Shown here in pieces: positions 1 to 9,753 of a stretch of DNA of 64,000 nt. How positions within the stretch are numbered: the stretch's first letter is position 1; the number at the start of each line of letters is the position of its first letter. The notes beneath the pieces are model-generated. The model was given only the letters and a program-made list of their open reading frames with translations, searched no databases and was not told where the DNA came from. The DNA lies in NCBI RefSeq assembly GCF_900167975.1, contig NZ_FUZU01000001.1:2333476-2397475 (forward strand). The letters run 5' to 3'. This stretch comes from Ohtaekwangia koreensis (lineage in GTDB: Bacteria; Bacteroidota; Bacteroidia; Cytophagales; Cyclobacteriaceae). Made by a program: the position numbers and the translations under genes.

Positions 1-469
1 TATCTTTTAGCTTGTCGTACGATTGTACCTCTATATCTACCTGGTGCTTCAGCTTCTCCACCGATGTATAGTTCTGAAGTACCATTGGAAAATTCTGAAA
101 TGCTTCTGTATCAAGTTTTATGCTACCGCCGACACCAGCCTGACGTTCACTGGGCTGCAGGGGTTCAGCATCTAGAATTACTCTGTAATTGTTATCATCC
201 TTTTCAATCAGTTGATGAAGCTCGGCATACGCCTTTTCAGTTCTGTCTTGCAGAAACTGCCATTCAACTTTCAGTGTGTGATTTTTTTGTTTGAGTATAA
301 TTTCATCGATCGATCCTACATATTGAGTATAGAAACTATAAGCAACTAATGCGAGCGATAATGATACACTAAAAAGAACCAGTGTTCTGATTCGAAGAGA
401 TTTTCCTTTTAAACGCCATGGTTCATAGCGCAGTGTGTCAGGATTATATTGATACTTGATGCGTGCCAT
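1..469 (-). CDS. M23-type peptidase paralogue, N-terminal part (cut by window edge)
   Basis: The minus strand is open from an ATG at 469 to the window edge, so only about 156 N-terminal residues are visible. The start resembles that of the next gene upstream: a short cytoplasmic stretch with a KYxYNxxxxxYE pattern, one hydrophobic segment at about residues 27-47, then a charged, probably coiled-coil region. The ATG shares one base with the upstream stop (TAATG), so the two genes are translationally coupled. By analogy with its neighbour it is probably a membrane-anchored peptidase of the M23 (LytM) type, but the catalytic domain lies outside the window, so the enzyme class is inferred only from the paralogous N-terminus. 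Confidence 0.7.
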   Translation of the reverse strand, partial: MARIKYQYNPDTLRYEPWRLKGKSLRIRTLVLFSVSLSLALVAYSFYTQYVGSIDEIILKQKNHTLKVEWQFLQDRTEKAYAELHQLIEKDDNNYRVILDAEPLQPSERQAGVGGSIKLDTEAFQNFPMVLQNYTSVEKLKHQVDIEVQSYDKLKD

Positions 470-1443
470 TAATCGAGCGACTGGTTAGATTTCTTACTGC
501 GTTCCAGTAGTTGATGATATTGCTTGCTGGTGATTCCTTCCATGAAATATAGCACAGGGTCAACATGATCTCCATTGCTCATAACTTCATAGTGAAGATG
601 GGGTGCAACGGACCCGCCACTGCTTCCCACGGTGCCAATCACCATTCCTTTTGTTATTTTCTGTCCGGCCTTTACTGAGATTTCTTCTAAGTGAGCATAG
701 CGGGTAGACATTCCCTTGCCATGATCAATCACAATTGAGTTTCCATAACCCGCTTGCAGGTCGTTGTGATTTATACTGCTTACATGACCAGGTGCTGTAG
801 CTCGTACTTCTGTTCCGCGTGCTGCTATAAAATCAACACCCGGATGTATATACATTCCTTTATGAAATGGATTAACACGCTTACCAAAGCCGGATACGAG
901 TTTATCGGATTCTATATTTGCAATAGGCAATACGGAAGGAAGTGACGCCAGATTGGTTACATCTTCTTTCTGTATATGCAGATGACTACGAATGCCTTCA
1001 TTCGCATCGGTTGTTCTTTTTGATAATTCTTCAGAGCGATTTTTCAACATCTCCAGCATAGAACCGAAGTCAGAAGCATCGGCTAATAGAACTTTTTCTT
1101 TGGAGAGTGAAGCTTGTGCAGCAGACTCTGCAGGAGGAGCTGTACTAAAAAGTTTAGTATAAAGATTTTTTTCTTCAGCCTGGAGGCTGGCCAGCGTTTC
1201 TTCAATCTTGTTGAGATTTTCTTCCAGAATGGGTTTGTGCTCTTTTAGTATTTTGTTTTCGGCACGAAGTTGTTGTTCATAGTCCGTAGTAATAAAGCGG
1301 TTGTGAACAAAAACGATCCCTATAAATAGGAGTCCGGCCGTAAAGAGCACGCCCGCTGACGTAACTACCGTATCGCGCCACGTGATCCGCGCGCGCTCAT
1401 ACTGGCAACTTTTAGAATTATAGATGTACTTGATATCCTTCAT
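469..1443 (-). CDS. Membrane-anchored M23 family metallopeptidase
   Basis: 324 residues. A short N-terminal cytoplasmic tail is followed by one membrane segment (about residues 26-47), a coiled coil (about 55-100), and a C-terminal LytM/M23 domain. The zinc motifs are visible: HPGVD near residue 200 and HLHYEV near residue 285, with the GxxGNSIVIDHG and TRYAHL strands between them. M23 enzymes cleave peptidoglycan cross-bridges or, when inactive, regulate amidases; the conserved His and Asp suggest an active enzyme in the periplasm. It overlaps by one base with a paralogue downstream, and it is transcribed divergently from alaS across a 209-bp gap. A stop-start overlap of this kind suggests the two proteins are made together. 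Confidence 0.9.
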   Translation of the reverse strand: MKDIKYIYNSKSCQYERARITWRDTVVTSAGVLFTAGLLFIGIVFVHNRFITTDYEQQLRAENKILKEHKPILEENLNKIEETLASLQAEEKNLYTKLFSTAPPAESAAQASLSKEKVLLADASDFGSMLEMLKNRSEELSKRTTDANEGIRSHLHIQKEDVTNLASLPSVLPIANIESDKLVSGFGKRVNPFHKGMYIHPGVDFIAARGTEVRATAPGHVSSINHNDLQAGYGNSIVIDHGKGMSTRYAHLEEISVKAGQKITKGMVIGTVGSSGGSVAPHLHYEVMSNGDHVDPVLYFMEGITSKQYHQLLERSKKSNQSLD

Positions 1444-1652
1444 TAAGTCAGGGCTCAGGTTCTGTCAGTAAAAGATGTGTTCAGCCAGAAAAAAATATCT
1501 GATACCTGCTTAATCTCTGTCATCCGCTCTTAATTTTGTGGCTTGCTTGTGATTTTTTGCGGGCTAATATAGTAAAAACCCTTTCCCTGCCAAACCCAAG
1601 TCCGGTGAACGGACGCTGAAGGCAGGTAAGGAAACATGCACTTAAACATTAT

Positions 1653-4256
1653 ATGGTAATGGATTCGGGTTCGATCAGACGTAAATTTTTAGAGTTTTTT
1701 GAGAAAAAAGGCCACACGATCGTGCCTTCGGCTCCTTTGGTGCTGAAGAACGATCCTACGTTGCTCTTCACGAACTCAGGTATGGTACAGTTCAAAGATT
1801 ACTTTTTAGGAAACGCCACACCGAAGTCGACACGGATAGCCGATACACAGAAATGTCTCCGCGTAAGCGGTAAACACAATGACCTGGAAGAAGTAGGGAT
1901 CGATACCTATCATCATACCATGTTCGAAATGTTAGGCAACTGGTCTTTTGGAGATTACTTCAAGAAAGAAGCTATAGCATGGGCATGGGAATTATTGACG
2001 GAAGAGTATAAACTTCCAAAAGACAGACTATATGTAACCGTCTTCGAAGGCGATGCAAAAGAGAATCTCCCGTTCGATCAGGATGCCTATAATTTCTGGA
2101 AGGAACATATAGCAGAAGATCGTATCCTTCGCGGAAATAAGAAAGATAACTTTTGGGAGATGGGAGAGATGGGGCCATGTGGTCCTTGCTCAGAGATACA
2201 TGTAGACCTTCGTTCAGAAGAAGAAGTAAAAAAGATACCGGGTAAAGATGTTGTGAACATGAGTCACCCGCAGGTGATTGAGATCTGGAATAACGTGTTC
2301 ATGGAATTCAACCGCAAGGCGGATGGCTCTCTTGAAAAACTCCCGGCACAACACGTTGATACCGGTATGGGCTTCGAGCGTCTTTGCATGGCTATACAAA
2401 AGAAGACTTCGAATTATGATACGGATGTATTTACACCGTTGCTTGACTTCATTGGACAAGCTGCCGGTATAAAGTACAAAGCTGAAGAGAAGACAGATAT
2501 AGCGATGCGTGTTATCGCCGATCACGTGCGTGCAGTTTCATTCGCTATAGCAGACGGGCAATTACCTTCTAATACAGGAGCGGGGTATGTAATCAGACGT
2601 ATACTTCGCAGAGCGGTTCGCTATGGATTTACATTTTTAAACTTCAAAGAGCCATTCATCTATAAATTAGTACCGGTGCTAGGGAATCAGCTACGCGATG
2701 TATTTCCGGAGCTCGAGTCGCAGAAGGATTATGTTGGTAAAGTAATTTTCGAAGAAGAAGCATCTTTCCTTAGAACCCTGGAGAAAGGTTTGAAACGCAT
2801 GGAAGGTTTATCATCCATTAGTGGTGAACAGGCTTTCGAATTATATGATACATATGGTTTCCCGCTGGATCTTACTTCATTGATTGCCCGTGAACGTGGA
2901 TTCACGGTAGATGAAGAAGGCTTCAAGGTTGAAATGGAGAAGCAGAAGTCGCGCTCGAAAGCTGCTGCTGCCAAAGAAACCGGTGACTGGGTTTTGATAG
3001 GAGAAGATGTGAAGTCAGAATTTATAGGCTACGACTTCCTGGAGTCAGAAATAAAGATCATCAAGTATCGCAAGGTTAAGCAAAAGAATAAAGAGCAGTT
3101 TCAATTGGTATTTGATCGCACACCTTTTTATGCGGAGAGTGGCGGACAGGTTGGTGATACCGGATATATAGAGAGTGCCAACGAAAAGATATATATACTC
3201 GATACGAAGAAAGAAAATGAACTCATCGTTCATTCGGCAGATAAACTTCCGGAGAACCTGACGTCATCTTTCAACGCGATCGTTGATAAGCACAAGCGCC
3301 AGTTGAGTATGGACAATCACTCTGCAACGCACTTGCTGCACGCAGCGTTGCGTTCGGTATTGGGCAAGCATGTAGAACAAAAGGGTTCGCTTGTAAATGA
3401 TAAAGTTCTTCGCTTCGACTTCTCGCATTTCGCAGCCATGACGCCTGCAGAAATTCAAAAAGTAGAAGACATCGTGAACGTAAAGATCCGTGAAGATATA
3501 CATCTCGATGAAAAGCGAAATGTACCGATCGATCAGGCAAAAGCTCTTGGTGCGATGGCTCTCTTCGGAGAAAAATATGGTGACTTTGTCCGCGTGATTA
3601 CATTCGATCCGAAGTTCTCGGTAGAACTTTGTGGAGGAACTCACGTGAAGTCAACCGGAAATATTGGTTTGTTTAAAATTGTATCCGAGAGTTCTGTGGC
3701 AGCTGGTGTTCGAAGAATAGAAGCGATCACGGCAGAGAACGCAGAGCAATTTGTACGCACGGAAATTGCATTGCTCGATGAAGTTCGCGCATTGTTAAAG
3801 AATCCGAAAGATCTGGTGGCATCACTGAAAAGTTTGTCGGAAGAAAAACACGCATTGGAGAAAAAGATCGAAGCCTTCAATCAGGAAAAAGCAAATCAGC
3901 TAAAAGATGAGCTTGCTCGTAAGGCATTGAAATCCAACGGATATAGTCTTATACTTGAAAAAGTTTCTGTTCCCAGTGCCGATGCATTGAAGAACGTTGC
4001 GTACGCTTTGCGCAATCAGTTTGACGACCTGTTGCTGATACTTGCTGCCGATGTTGATAGCAAGCCGCAAGTAGCCGTAATGATTGGAGAGAAACTTGCT
4101 TCAACCAACGCGTATCATGCCGGAAACATGGTGAAAGAACTGGCCAAGGAAATTGATGGTGGAGGCGGAGGCCAACCCTTCTTTGCTACCGCTGGTGGCA
4201 AGAACCTGAATGGATTAGATGCTGTTATAGAAAAAGCACGTAAATTGATCCAGTAA
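1653..4256 (+). CDS. alaS: Alanine--tRNA ligase
   Basis: 867 residues, normal length for bacterial AlaRS. It charges tRNA-Ala in the cytoplasm. The N-terminal class II catalytic core begins with [13 protein letters not shown]; the editing domain carries HSATH near residue 557 and CGGTH near residue 661, the four zinc-binding positions that clear mischarged Ser and Gly. The C-terminal part has a coiled coil followed by a DHHA1-like region ending in a glycine-rich [14 protein letters not shown] stretch. Two in-frame ATGs lie at 1653 and 1659; homologues usually begin around MDS, so 1659 is equally possible. A TAATTTTG octamer at 1531-1538 could be a distant promoter element. gatB follows after a short gap on the same strand. 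Confidence 0.97.
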   Translation: MVMDSGSIRRKFLEFFEKKGHTIVPSAPLVLKNDPTLLFTNSGMVQFKDYFLGNATPKSTRIADTQKCLRVSGKHNDLEEVGIDTYHHTMFEMLGNWSFGDYFKKEAIAWAWELLTEEYKLPKDRLYVTVFEGDAKENLPFDQDAYNFWKEHIAEDRILRGNKKDNFWEMGEMGPCGPCSEIHVDLRSEEEVKKIPGKDVVNMSHPQVIEIWNNVFMEFNRKADGSLEKLPAQHVDTGMGFERLCMAIQKKTSNYDTDVFTPLLDFIGQAAGIKYKAEEKTDIAMRVIADHVRAVSFAIADGQLPSNTGAGYVIRRILRRAVRYGFTFLNFKEPFIYKLVPVLGNQLRDVFPELESQKDYVGKVIFEEEASFLRTLEKGLKRMEGLSSISGEQAFELYDTYGFPLDLTSLIARERGFTVDEEGFKVEMEKQKSRSKAAAAKETGDWVLIGEDVKSEFIGYDFLESEIKIIKYRKVKQKNKEQFQLVFDRTPFYAESGGQVGDTGYIESANEKIYILDTKKENELIVHSADKLPENLTSSFNAIVDKHKRQLSMDNHSATHLLHAALRSVLGKHVEQKGSLVNDKVLRFDFSHFAAMTPAEIQKVEDIVNVKIREDIHLDEKRNVPIDQAKALGAMALFGEKYGDFVRVITFDPKFSVELCGGTHVKSTGNIGLFKIVSESSVAAGVRRIEAITAENAEQFVRTEIALLDEVRALLKNPKDLVASLKSLSEEKHALEKKIEAFNQEKANQLKDELARKALKSNGYSLILEKVSVPSADALKNVAYALRNQFDDLLLILAADVDSKPQVAVMIGEKLASTNAYHAGNMVKELAKEIDGGGGGQPFFATAGGKNLNGLDAVIEKARKLIQ

Positions 4257-4378
4257 AATTGAAGTGGTTGAAGCGAATGGGATGATGATCCGCTATAGCG
4301 AGTCCATTCAAGCTTAACGAAGTATATATTAAGAGGAGTTAAACTAATTTGTCTGTAAGCCTAGCGCTTAGCAACTAT

Positions 4379-5836
4379 ATGAGTAAATCAAATCGTGATA
4401 AGTACACCTTGGTAATTGGTCTTGAAGTACACGCACAACTTCTTACCAAGAGTAAAATTTATAATACAGATTCTACTGAGTACGGAAGTTTACCAAATTC
4501 CAATGTAGGCGTGGTGACGCTCGCACATCCCGGCACACTTCCTAAACTGAACAAGAAGGTTGTAGAGTATGCGATCAAGATGGGTTTGGCGTGTCACTCA
4601 ACGATATCACGTTTTAATATTTTCGATCGTAAGAATTACTTCTATCCCGATCTTCCAAAAGGATATCAAATCACGCAGGACAGAACTCCGATTTGCAAAA
4701 CCGGTTATGTTACCATCAATACAAAAGAAGGTGAACGCGACATCCGGTTAAACCGAATTCATATTGAAGAAGATGCAGGCAAGTCAATGCACTTGGCGGC
4801 AGAAACGGATACACTAGTTGACTTCAACCGTGCAGGGGTACCGTTGATTGAAATTGTATCGGAACCCGATATGCGTACTTCTGATGAAGCGTATGCATTT
4901 CTTACTGAGGTCCGGAAGCTTGTGCGTTACCTTGAAATATGCGATGGTAACATGGAGGAAGGTTCACTGCGTTGTGATGCCAACATCTCGGTAATGTTGA
5001 AGGGTGCATCCGAGTATGGAAAGAAAGTAGAAGTAAAAAACATGAACTCGATCCGCAACGTGCAGCGGGCAATCGAGCATGAATTCGATCGTCAGATTGA
5101 ATGTATAGAGAACGGTATACCTATAATTTCTGAAACCAGAACGTTTGATGCCGGTGATGGCAAGACGTACGGTATGCGTACAAAAGAAGAACTTAACGAC
5201 TATAGATATTTTCCTGATCCGGATTTAAGTCCGATGCATGTATCGGATAAGTGGCTTGAGGAAATTAAATCTTCCATGCCATCTCTTCCGCGTGAACTAT
5301 ACCAGAAGTATATATCAGAATATCAACTGTCGGAATATGATGCACAGGTGTTGACAGATACGAAGGAAGTTGCGCTATATTTCGATGAAGTATGTAAGCT
5401 TACCAAAAACTATAAAGCTGCTTCGAACTGGGTAATGGGTCCGGTGAAATCATATCTGAATGAACTGACACTTTCTGCAGATGAATTTCCGCTGTCACCC
5501 AAGATCATTGTAGAGATCATCACATTGATCGATCAGGGCAAGATAAACTTTGCTACAGCTTCACAGCGTGTATTCCCGGAATTGTTAAAGAACCCCGGTA
5601 AATCTGCTTTGGAAGTAGCACAGCAACTCAACGTCATTCAGGATAGCAACCAGGATTCTATTCTTCCTATAGTAGAAGAAGTGATCAAGGAGTTTCCGTT
5701 GAAAGTGGAAGAGTATAGAAATGGTAAGAAGGGCATCATCAGTATGTTTATGGGTGAAGTGATGAAGCGCAGTAAAGGGAAAGCCGATCCTAAAGTAGCC
5801 ACCCAATTATTAACCAAGAAATTAGAAGAAGTATGA
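4379..5836 (+). CDS. gatB: Asp-tRNA(Asn)/Glu-tRNA(Gln) amidotransferase subunit B
   Basis: GatB activates mischarged Glu-tRNA(Gln) or Asp-tRNA(Asn) for transamidation together with GatA and GatC, which are not in this window. The family hallmark VIGLEVHAQL is at the N-terminus, with GYQITQDRTP, EIVSEPDMR and GSLRCDANIS following, and a helical YqeY-like C-terminal tail that binds tRNA. The ATG at 4379 gives the usual start just before the conserved motif. An in-frame TTG at 4349 lies about 10 nt after a good AGAGGAG sequence and would add ten residues; Bacteroidota rarely rely on such sites, so I prefer the ATG. The stop overlaps the next gene's start by four bases (ATGA). Confidence 0.95.
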   Translation: MSKSNRDKYTLVIGLEVHAQLLTKSKIYNTDSTEYGSLPNSNVGVVTLAHPGTLPKLNKKVVEYAIKMGLACHSTISRFNIFDRKNYFYPDLPKGYQITQDRTPICKTGYVTINTKEGERDIRLNRIHIEEDAGKSMHLAAETDTLVDFNRAGVPLIEIVSEPDMRTSDEAYAFLTEVRKLVRYLEICDGNMEEGSLRCDANISVMLKGASEYGKKVEVKNMNSIRNVQRAIEHEFDRQIECIENGIPIISETRTFDAGDGKTYGMRTKEELNDYRYFPDPDLSPMHVSDKWLEEIKSSMPSLPRELYQKYISEYQLSEYDAQVLTDTKEVALYFDEVCKLTKNYKAASNWVMGPVKSYLNELTLSADEFPLSPKIIVEIITLIDQGKINFATASQRVFPELLKNPGKSALEVAQQLNVIQDSNQDSILPIVEEVIKEFPLKVEEYRNGKKGIISMFMGEVMKRSKGKADPKVATQLLTKKLEEV

Positions 5837-7047
5837 TGAGAGAAGCTATAAGCTTGAAGCGTAAAGCTCAAAGCAACAGTATATGGAACAAGTTCAGAGC
5901 TTTCAGCTTCATGCTTTTAGCTTTAGGTTTTTCATGTTCTTCAACCAGCCGTGAGGAAGCAAAAGAAGATGCTGCCGGAAATGCATGGACCGTAACGGTG
6001 AGCGGTAAGATCGGTCATCCTCAAACCGAAGGACAGATCACAATTCAGGAAATTAAAAATGGTACACTCGGATGGCAGGATACCATTAAGGTAAAGAGTA
6101 ACTATACATATTCTAAAACTGTAAAGATCTCCGAGCCCGGATATTATAAGATCAACTTTTTTAATAAGCAGGTAGTTGATTTCATTTTATTCAAGAGTAA
6201 CATTCAGATCAATGTAGATGGAAACGATCCGCGAGGATTTGTTGAAATTGTCGGTTCACCTGAAATTGATTTGATCAAGCAAGCGCAGAACATTATGCAG
6301 GAGGCTGAGCGTACACCGGCCGTGATCAAACTGGGTGAAGATTATACCAAAGCCGTACAAGCGCGTGATGAGGCGAAGGTTGCTGAGATCCAGGCTGCGT
6401 ATCAAACGGAGCTTAAAAAATCACATGACAAGCTTGCTGAACTTCTGAAGAGCCAGCCGCTTTCCCTGGGGACGATTAATTTACTACAAAGCAATGCACT
6501 GGATCGCGATGCATATAGCCATGTATATATAGCCGTTGCCGATAAACTTAAAAAGGAATGGCCTGATTATGCCGTATCGAAAGAGTTTACAACGTCTGTT
6601 GACCGCATGAAGGTGCTGGCAATCGGGCAACCTGCTCCGGAAATTTCGTTACCGGATACAACGGGCAAAATCGTGAAGCTCTCGTCTATGAAAGGTAAAT
6701 ATGTATTGGTTGATTTCTGGGCAAAATGGTGCGGACCATGCCGTCAGGAAAATCCCACTGTTGTAAAGGCTTTTCACAAGTATAAAGATAAAGGCTTTAC
6801 TGTATTTGGTGTTTCGCTGGATCGTTCCAAACAGGATTGGGTGAATGCGATCAAACAAGATGGCCTTGCCTGGACGCACGTATCCGATTTGAAGTACTGG
6901 CAATCTGAAGCTGCCAAAACCTATAACATCACCGGTATACCATTCTCATTGTTGCTTGATCCGAACGGTGTCATTATCGCGAAGAATCTTCGTGGCGGTG
7001 CATTGGACAGCAAGCTTGCTGAAATCTTTAACAAGAAAACAAACTAA
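5833..7047 (+). CDS. TlpA-like thioredoxin-fold lipoprotein with DUF4369-like N-terminal domain
   Basis: 404 residues. A signal sequence ends in LGFSCSS, a loose lipobox, so it is probably a periplasm-facing lipoprotein. Residues of about 50-150 form a beta-rich domain of the DUF4369 type, followed by a helical linker, and a C-terminal thioredoxin fold (about 255-400) with the redox motif WCGPC near residue 297 and the cis-Pro region GIPFS. Such proteins reduce or isomerise disulfides, often serving cytochrome maturation. The start overlaps the gatB stop by four bases. Its first 30 codons lie inside an imperfect inverted repeat (5843-5923), so the true start or signal sequence has an odd origin. 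A TTG at 5854 is an alternative start. Confidence 0.88.
   Translation: MMREAISLKRKAQSNSIWNKFRAFSFMLLALGFSCSSTSREEAKEDAAGNAWTVTVSGKIGHPQTEGQITIQEIKNGTLGWQDTIKVKSNYTYSKTVKISEPGYYKINFFNKQVVDFILFKSNIQINVDGNDPRGFVEIVGSPEIDLIKQAQNIMQEAERTPAVIKLGEDYTKAVQARDEAKVAEIQAAYQTELKKSHDKLAELLKSQPLSLGTINLLQSNALDRDAYSHVYIAVADKLKKEWPDYAVSKEFTTSVDRMKVLAIGQPAPEISLPDTTGKIVKLSSMKGKYVLVDFWAKWCGPCRQENPTVVKAFHKYKDKGFTVFGVSLDRSKQDWVNAIKQDGLAWTHVSDLKYWQSEAAKTYNITGIPFSLLLDPNGVIIAKNLRGGALDSKLAEIFNKKTN
5843..5923. repeat. Imperfect inverted repeat rich in AAGC, inside the lipoprotein start
   Basis: The left arm at 5843-5869 and the right arm at 5897-5923 are 27 nt each and pair with about four mismatches, around a 27-nt loop. 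Both arms are built from AAGC/GCTT units about 7 nt apart. A 13-nt piece of the same family (TAAAGCTCAAAGC, 5862-5874) recurs in inverse orientation at 45997-46009. This looks like a dispersed REP-like palindrome that now encodes part of a signal sequence. Confidence 0.6.
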
Positions 7048-7049
7048 GC

Positions 7050-7832
7050 ATGCGCAACCATTTTTTTCTTGCAGTAGGCGTAGCGTTGTGTTTGGCTTCC
7101 TGCGGAAAAAAGGAAACGCAACAAGAAGAGAAGTCAGCGGGACCTTCGTATACATTTGAACTTCGTAACTTCAAACTGAATTCGGATAACTGCAAAGCTG
7201 ACTCAGCTCACTGCGCTTCGTATGAAGTGAGCTATCCCGAATTTACAGGATTGGATTCTGCCGTTTCGAATAAGATCCGCTATAAAATTGATTCTGTTTT
7301 GTCAGCCGGTTATTCGGAAGGCCTTGTTCAGACCTTTGAGCAAAACGGGAAGCTTTTCATTGAGGAGTATCAAAATTTTATAAAGGAAGATCCCGAACCG
7401 ATGGGTGGCGGATGGTACTATTCTGCGAATGTTAACGTTGAGCAGTCGCTTGATTCATTGCTCACACTTTCTATCTATACTGAAGATTTCGCAGGCGGAG
7501 CGCATCCTAATTCAGCGACTATATATCTGAACATAAATCCAAAGACTGGTGCACGTGTGTCACTGAATGACGTTCTGAAGCCCGGCTATACCAACGCATT
7601 AACACAATCGGCAGAGAGTATATTCAGAAAGAAAAGGGAACTTGCAGATACAGCTTCTCTTAAAAATAACGCCTTCGATTTTCCCGGTGACAAATTTCAG
7701 TTGAATAAGAACTATGGCTTTGTCAAAGACGGTATCGTGTTCTATTATAACAGTTATGAAGTAGGAGCGTATGCTGCAGGGCCTACCGAAGTCATCGTTC
7801 CCTATACAGAAATAAAAGACTGGCTGAAATAA
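7050..7832 (+). CDS. DUF3298/DUF4163 (RsiV-like) lipoprotein
   Basis: 260 residues. The signal sequence ends in the lipobox LASC, so the mature protein starts at a lipidated Cys near residue 17. The rest matches the two-part DUF4163 plus DUF3298 layout: a beta-rich N-terminal half with the SYEVSYPEF strand and a C-terminal half with GGAHPN followed by LNINPKTG. In Gram-positive bacteria this fold is found in the extracytoplasmic part of RsiV, which binds lysozyme; in Bacteroidota most members are free lipoproteins of unknown role. It begins 2 bp after the TlpA-like gene and is probably co-translated with it. Its last codons form part of the terminator at 7814-7842. Confidence 0.85.
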   Translation: MRNHFFLAVGVALCLASCGKKETQQEEKSAGPSYTFELRNFKLNSDNCKADSAHCASYEVSYPEFTGLDSAVSNKIRYKIDSVLSAGYSEGLVQTFEQNGKLFIEEYQNFIKEDPEPMGGGWYYSANVNVEQSLDSLLTLSIYTEDFAGGAHPNSATIYLNINPKTGARVSLNDVLKPGYTNALTQSAESIFRKKRELADTASLKNNAFDFPGDKFQLNKNYGFVKDGIVFYYNSYEVGAYAAGPTEVIVPYTEIKDWLK

Positions 7833-7842
7833 CCAGTCTTTT
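7814..7842. terminator. Bidirectional intrinsic terminator
   Basis: A perfect 10-bp stem, AAAAGACTGG paired with CCAGTCTTTT, encloses a 9-nt loop. The left arm overlaps the end of the DUF3298 gene, and the right arm lies between it and the convergent BlaR1-like gene. A-rich and T-rich flanks let it work in both directions. Confidence 0.8.
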
Positions 7843-7851
7843 ATTTATAGT

Positions 7852-9630
7852 TTAGTATGGAATCATTGCCGATTCGTATCCGATGAATGATATGGCGAGT
7901 TGTCCGCTTCCAGACTCGACTTCAATTTGAAATTCACCATTGGCATCTGTAGTAGTTCCTTTCGTTTGACCAACGATCAGTACATTTGTTCCCGGTAATG
8001 GATTGCCATTCTCGTCTCTGACTTTGCCGGTTACAATCCTCCCTGAATTCTTTTCAACTACAGACGCAGTAGCTACCTGGAGTTTTTTAAGCACAGCTGA
8101 TATATCTCCGGAAGTGCTTACCTCGCTATCAAGATCGAAGTTGATTGGCAATACGAATTGTTGTCGTACCGGTAAACCGTTTTGTTGCCCCGGATTCCAT
8201 TTTGGTAAAGCCTGCACCACGGCGAGTGCTGCTGCGTCCAGTCGCGGGTCAACACCTTTCTTCACTAACAGATCCGATAAAGATCCATCCTTGTTGACTA
8301 CAAACTGAATAAACACTTTTCCTTCTATACCTTGCTGCCTTGCTTCCGCAGGGTATACAAGATGTTCCTGGATGAATTCTCCGATCGCTTTTGGTCCGCC
8401 ATCAAATGTAGCAGACTGCTCTACGATCATAAATACTTCACCTTCTTTTGAAGCCTCTGCAACTTTTTGAGCGGCCTCGTTATACTCGATAATGATGAAG
8501 GATCGAACAGCACCTTTTTTATCCGTGATGTTTTTCATCACATCCATGGAAGTTATATAGTTTGGGTTTAAATCTGCTGTTTTCCTTTTCAGATCTTCCG
8601 CTTTACTCATAGAATTTTCATCGGGCTCTATTACGATAAACTTCTTATCGGGATTTGCCCTCTTCATTTCATCAAGTCTCTGTTGAACTTGTTCGGGGAG
8701 GTCCAGCACCATCGTGGAGTTCTTCGCTATATCGGTAGCTTCGTTCATCACCTGATCCTGGCAGGAGATCACAAAGAAGAACGCGGGAAGTATAGCAGCG
8801 ATAGCCGCTATCTTCCATATTTTTATTTTCGATTTAATAGTTCGCATCATTTCAATTCGTTTTACGGTTAAAGAATTACTAAAGTGATTGGCGAGTGTAA
8901 AGTCGGCCGACAGTAAAGCAACCTTCGCCAGGAGGCTGCAGTAAACATTCATATCCCGGTTTGCAACAGCGCGCGCATCTGCTTCAAACTCGTGGAGTTG
9001 AACGAATATCTTTTTATATATCCTTACGCAAGGGTTAAACCAGAAGAATATACTTAGCAGGTTTACCAGGAGAATATCGATGGAATGAAGTTGTTCGGCA
9101 TGAACGCGTTCATGCTCTATGATCTGCTGTTTTTCCTGTAGCGAAAGCTGACCAACTTGCCCTATGAAAATAAACCGGAAGAACGAAAAAGCAGATCTGT
9201 TTTCGGGTGATTCAATAATCAGAAATCGCTCATACCAATAAGCAGAAGCCTTATAGAGCATGATAAGCAATCTGCTGAGTTGCAGAAGGAACAATGTCAG
9301 GAATACGATAACACCTATGTTATAGAGTATATTTACCACAAACCAGATGTCGTAATGCGGAGCTGCTTCTTTTGCAACCGCCGTTCCATTGGCAGTGATG
9401 GTTACTTCCGGTAGCCAATTCGCAGGAACTACATTGCCCAGAGACGGCACTATATTTTCGGTTGTGTTGAAGTGAAATAAAGGAAGTGTTATAGAGGCAA
9501 TGATGGCCAGCAGCAGATATCCCCGCTTCAGGCTGAACTGTGTTTCGTTCTTCAGCAGCACACTATAGAGTACCAGGAAAAGGCATAATCCTATATTGGC
9601 TTCGAGCAGATAATTCAAATATGCATTCAT
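7852..9630 (-). CDS. BlaR1-like M56 sensor peptidase with TonB_C and carboxypeptidase-like domains
   Basis: 592 residues. The N-terminal half has membrane segments (about 8-50 and 97-128) and an M56 metallopeptidase core with HERVH at residues 173-177 and a following HEFEADA; a further membrane segment lies at about 271-290. The periplasmic half contains a TonB_C domain (about 410-500, with YPAEARQQGIEGKV) and ends in a carboxypeptidase-regulatory-like beta domain (about 530-592, VTGKVRDENGNPLPG). In the BlaR1 family the peptidase releases a BlaI-type repressor when the sensor binds a ligand. Here the penicillin-binding domain is replaced, so the signal is unknown. The repressor gene lies immediately upstream on the same strand. 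Confidence 0.9.
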   Translation of the reverse strand: MNAYLNYLLEANIGLCLFLVLYSVLLKNETQFSLKRGYLLLAIIASITLPLFHFNTTENIVPSLGNVVPANWLPEVTITANGTAVAKEAAPHYDIWFVVNILYNIGVIVFLTLFLLQLSRLLIMLYKASAYWYERFLIIESPENRSAFSFFRFIFIGQVGQLSLQEKQQIIEHERVHAEQLHSIDILLVNLLSIFFWFNPCVRIYKKIFVQLHEFEADARAVANRDMNVYCSLLAKVALLSADFTLANHFSNSLTVKRIEMMRTIKSKIKIWKIAAIAAILPAFFFVISCQDQVMNEATDIAKNSTMVLDLPEQVQQRLDEMKRANPDKKFIVIEPDENSMSKAEDLKRKTADLNPNYITSMDVMKNITDKKGAVRSFIIIEYNEAAQKVAEASKEGEVFMIVEQSATFDGGPKAIGEFIQEHLVYPAEARQQGIEGKVFIQFVVNKDGSLSDLLVKKGVDPRLDAAALAVVQALPKWNPGQQNGLPVRQQFVLPINFDLDSEVSTSGDISAVLKKLQVATASVVEKNSGRIVTGKVRDENGNPLPGTNVLIVGQTKGTTTDANGEFQIEVESGSGQLAISFIGYESAMIPY

Positions 9631-9753
9631 ATTGTAAAAATTTTATTTCGACTTCGTATCAATTACCAATGGGTATAGATATACCGGTTGCACCCGTGTC
9701 ACTGCCGGTTACAATTACTTTATATATTATTATACTATATATACAGCTTCGCC

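Noticed and set aside
64..294. 76-codon plus-strand frame at the left edge
   Set aside because: The opposite strand carries a coupled gene with a clear membrane segment; the plus-strand translation has no similarity to any pattern I know.
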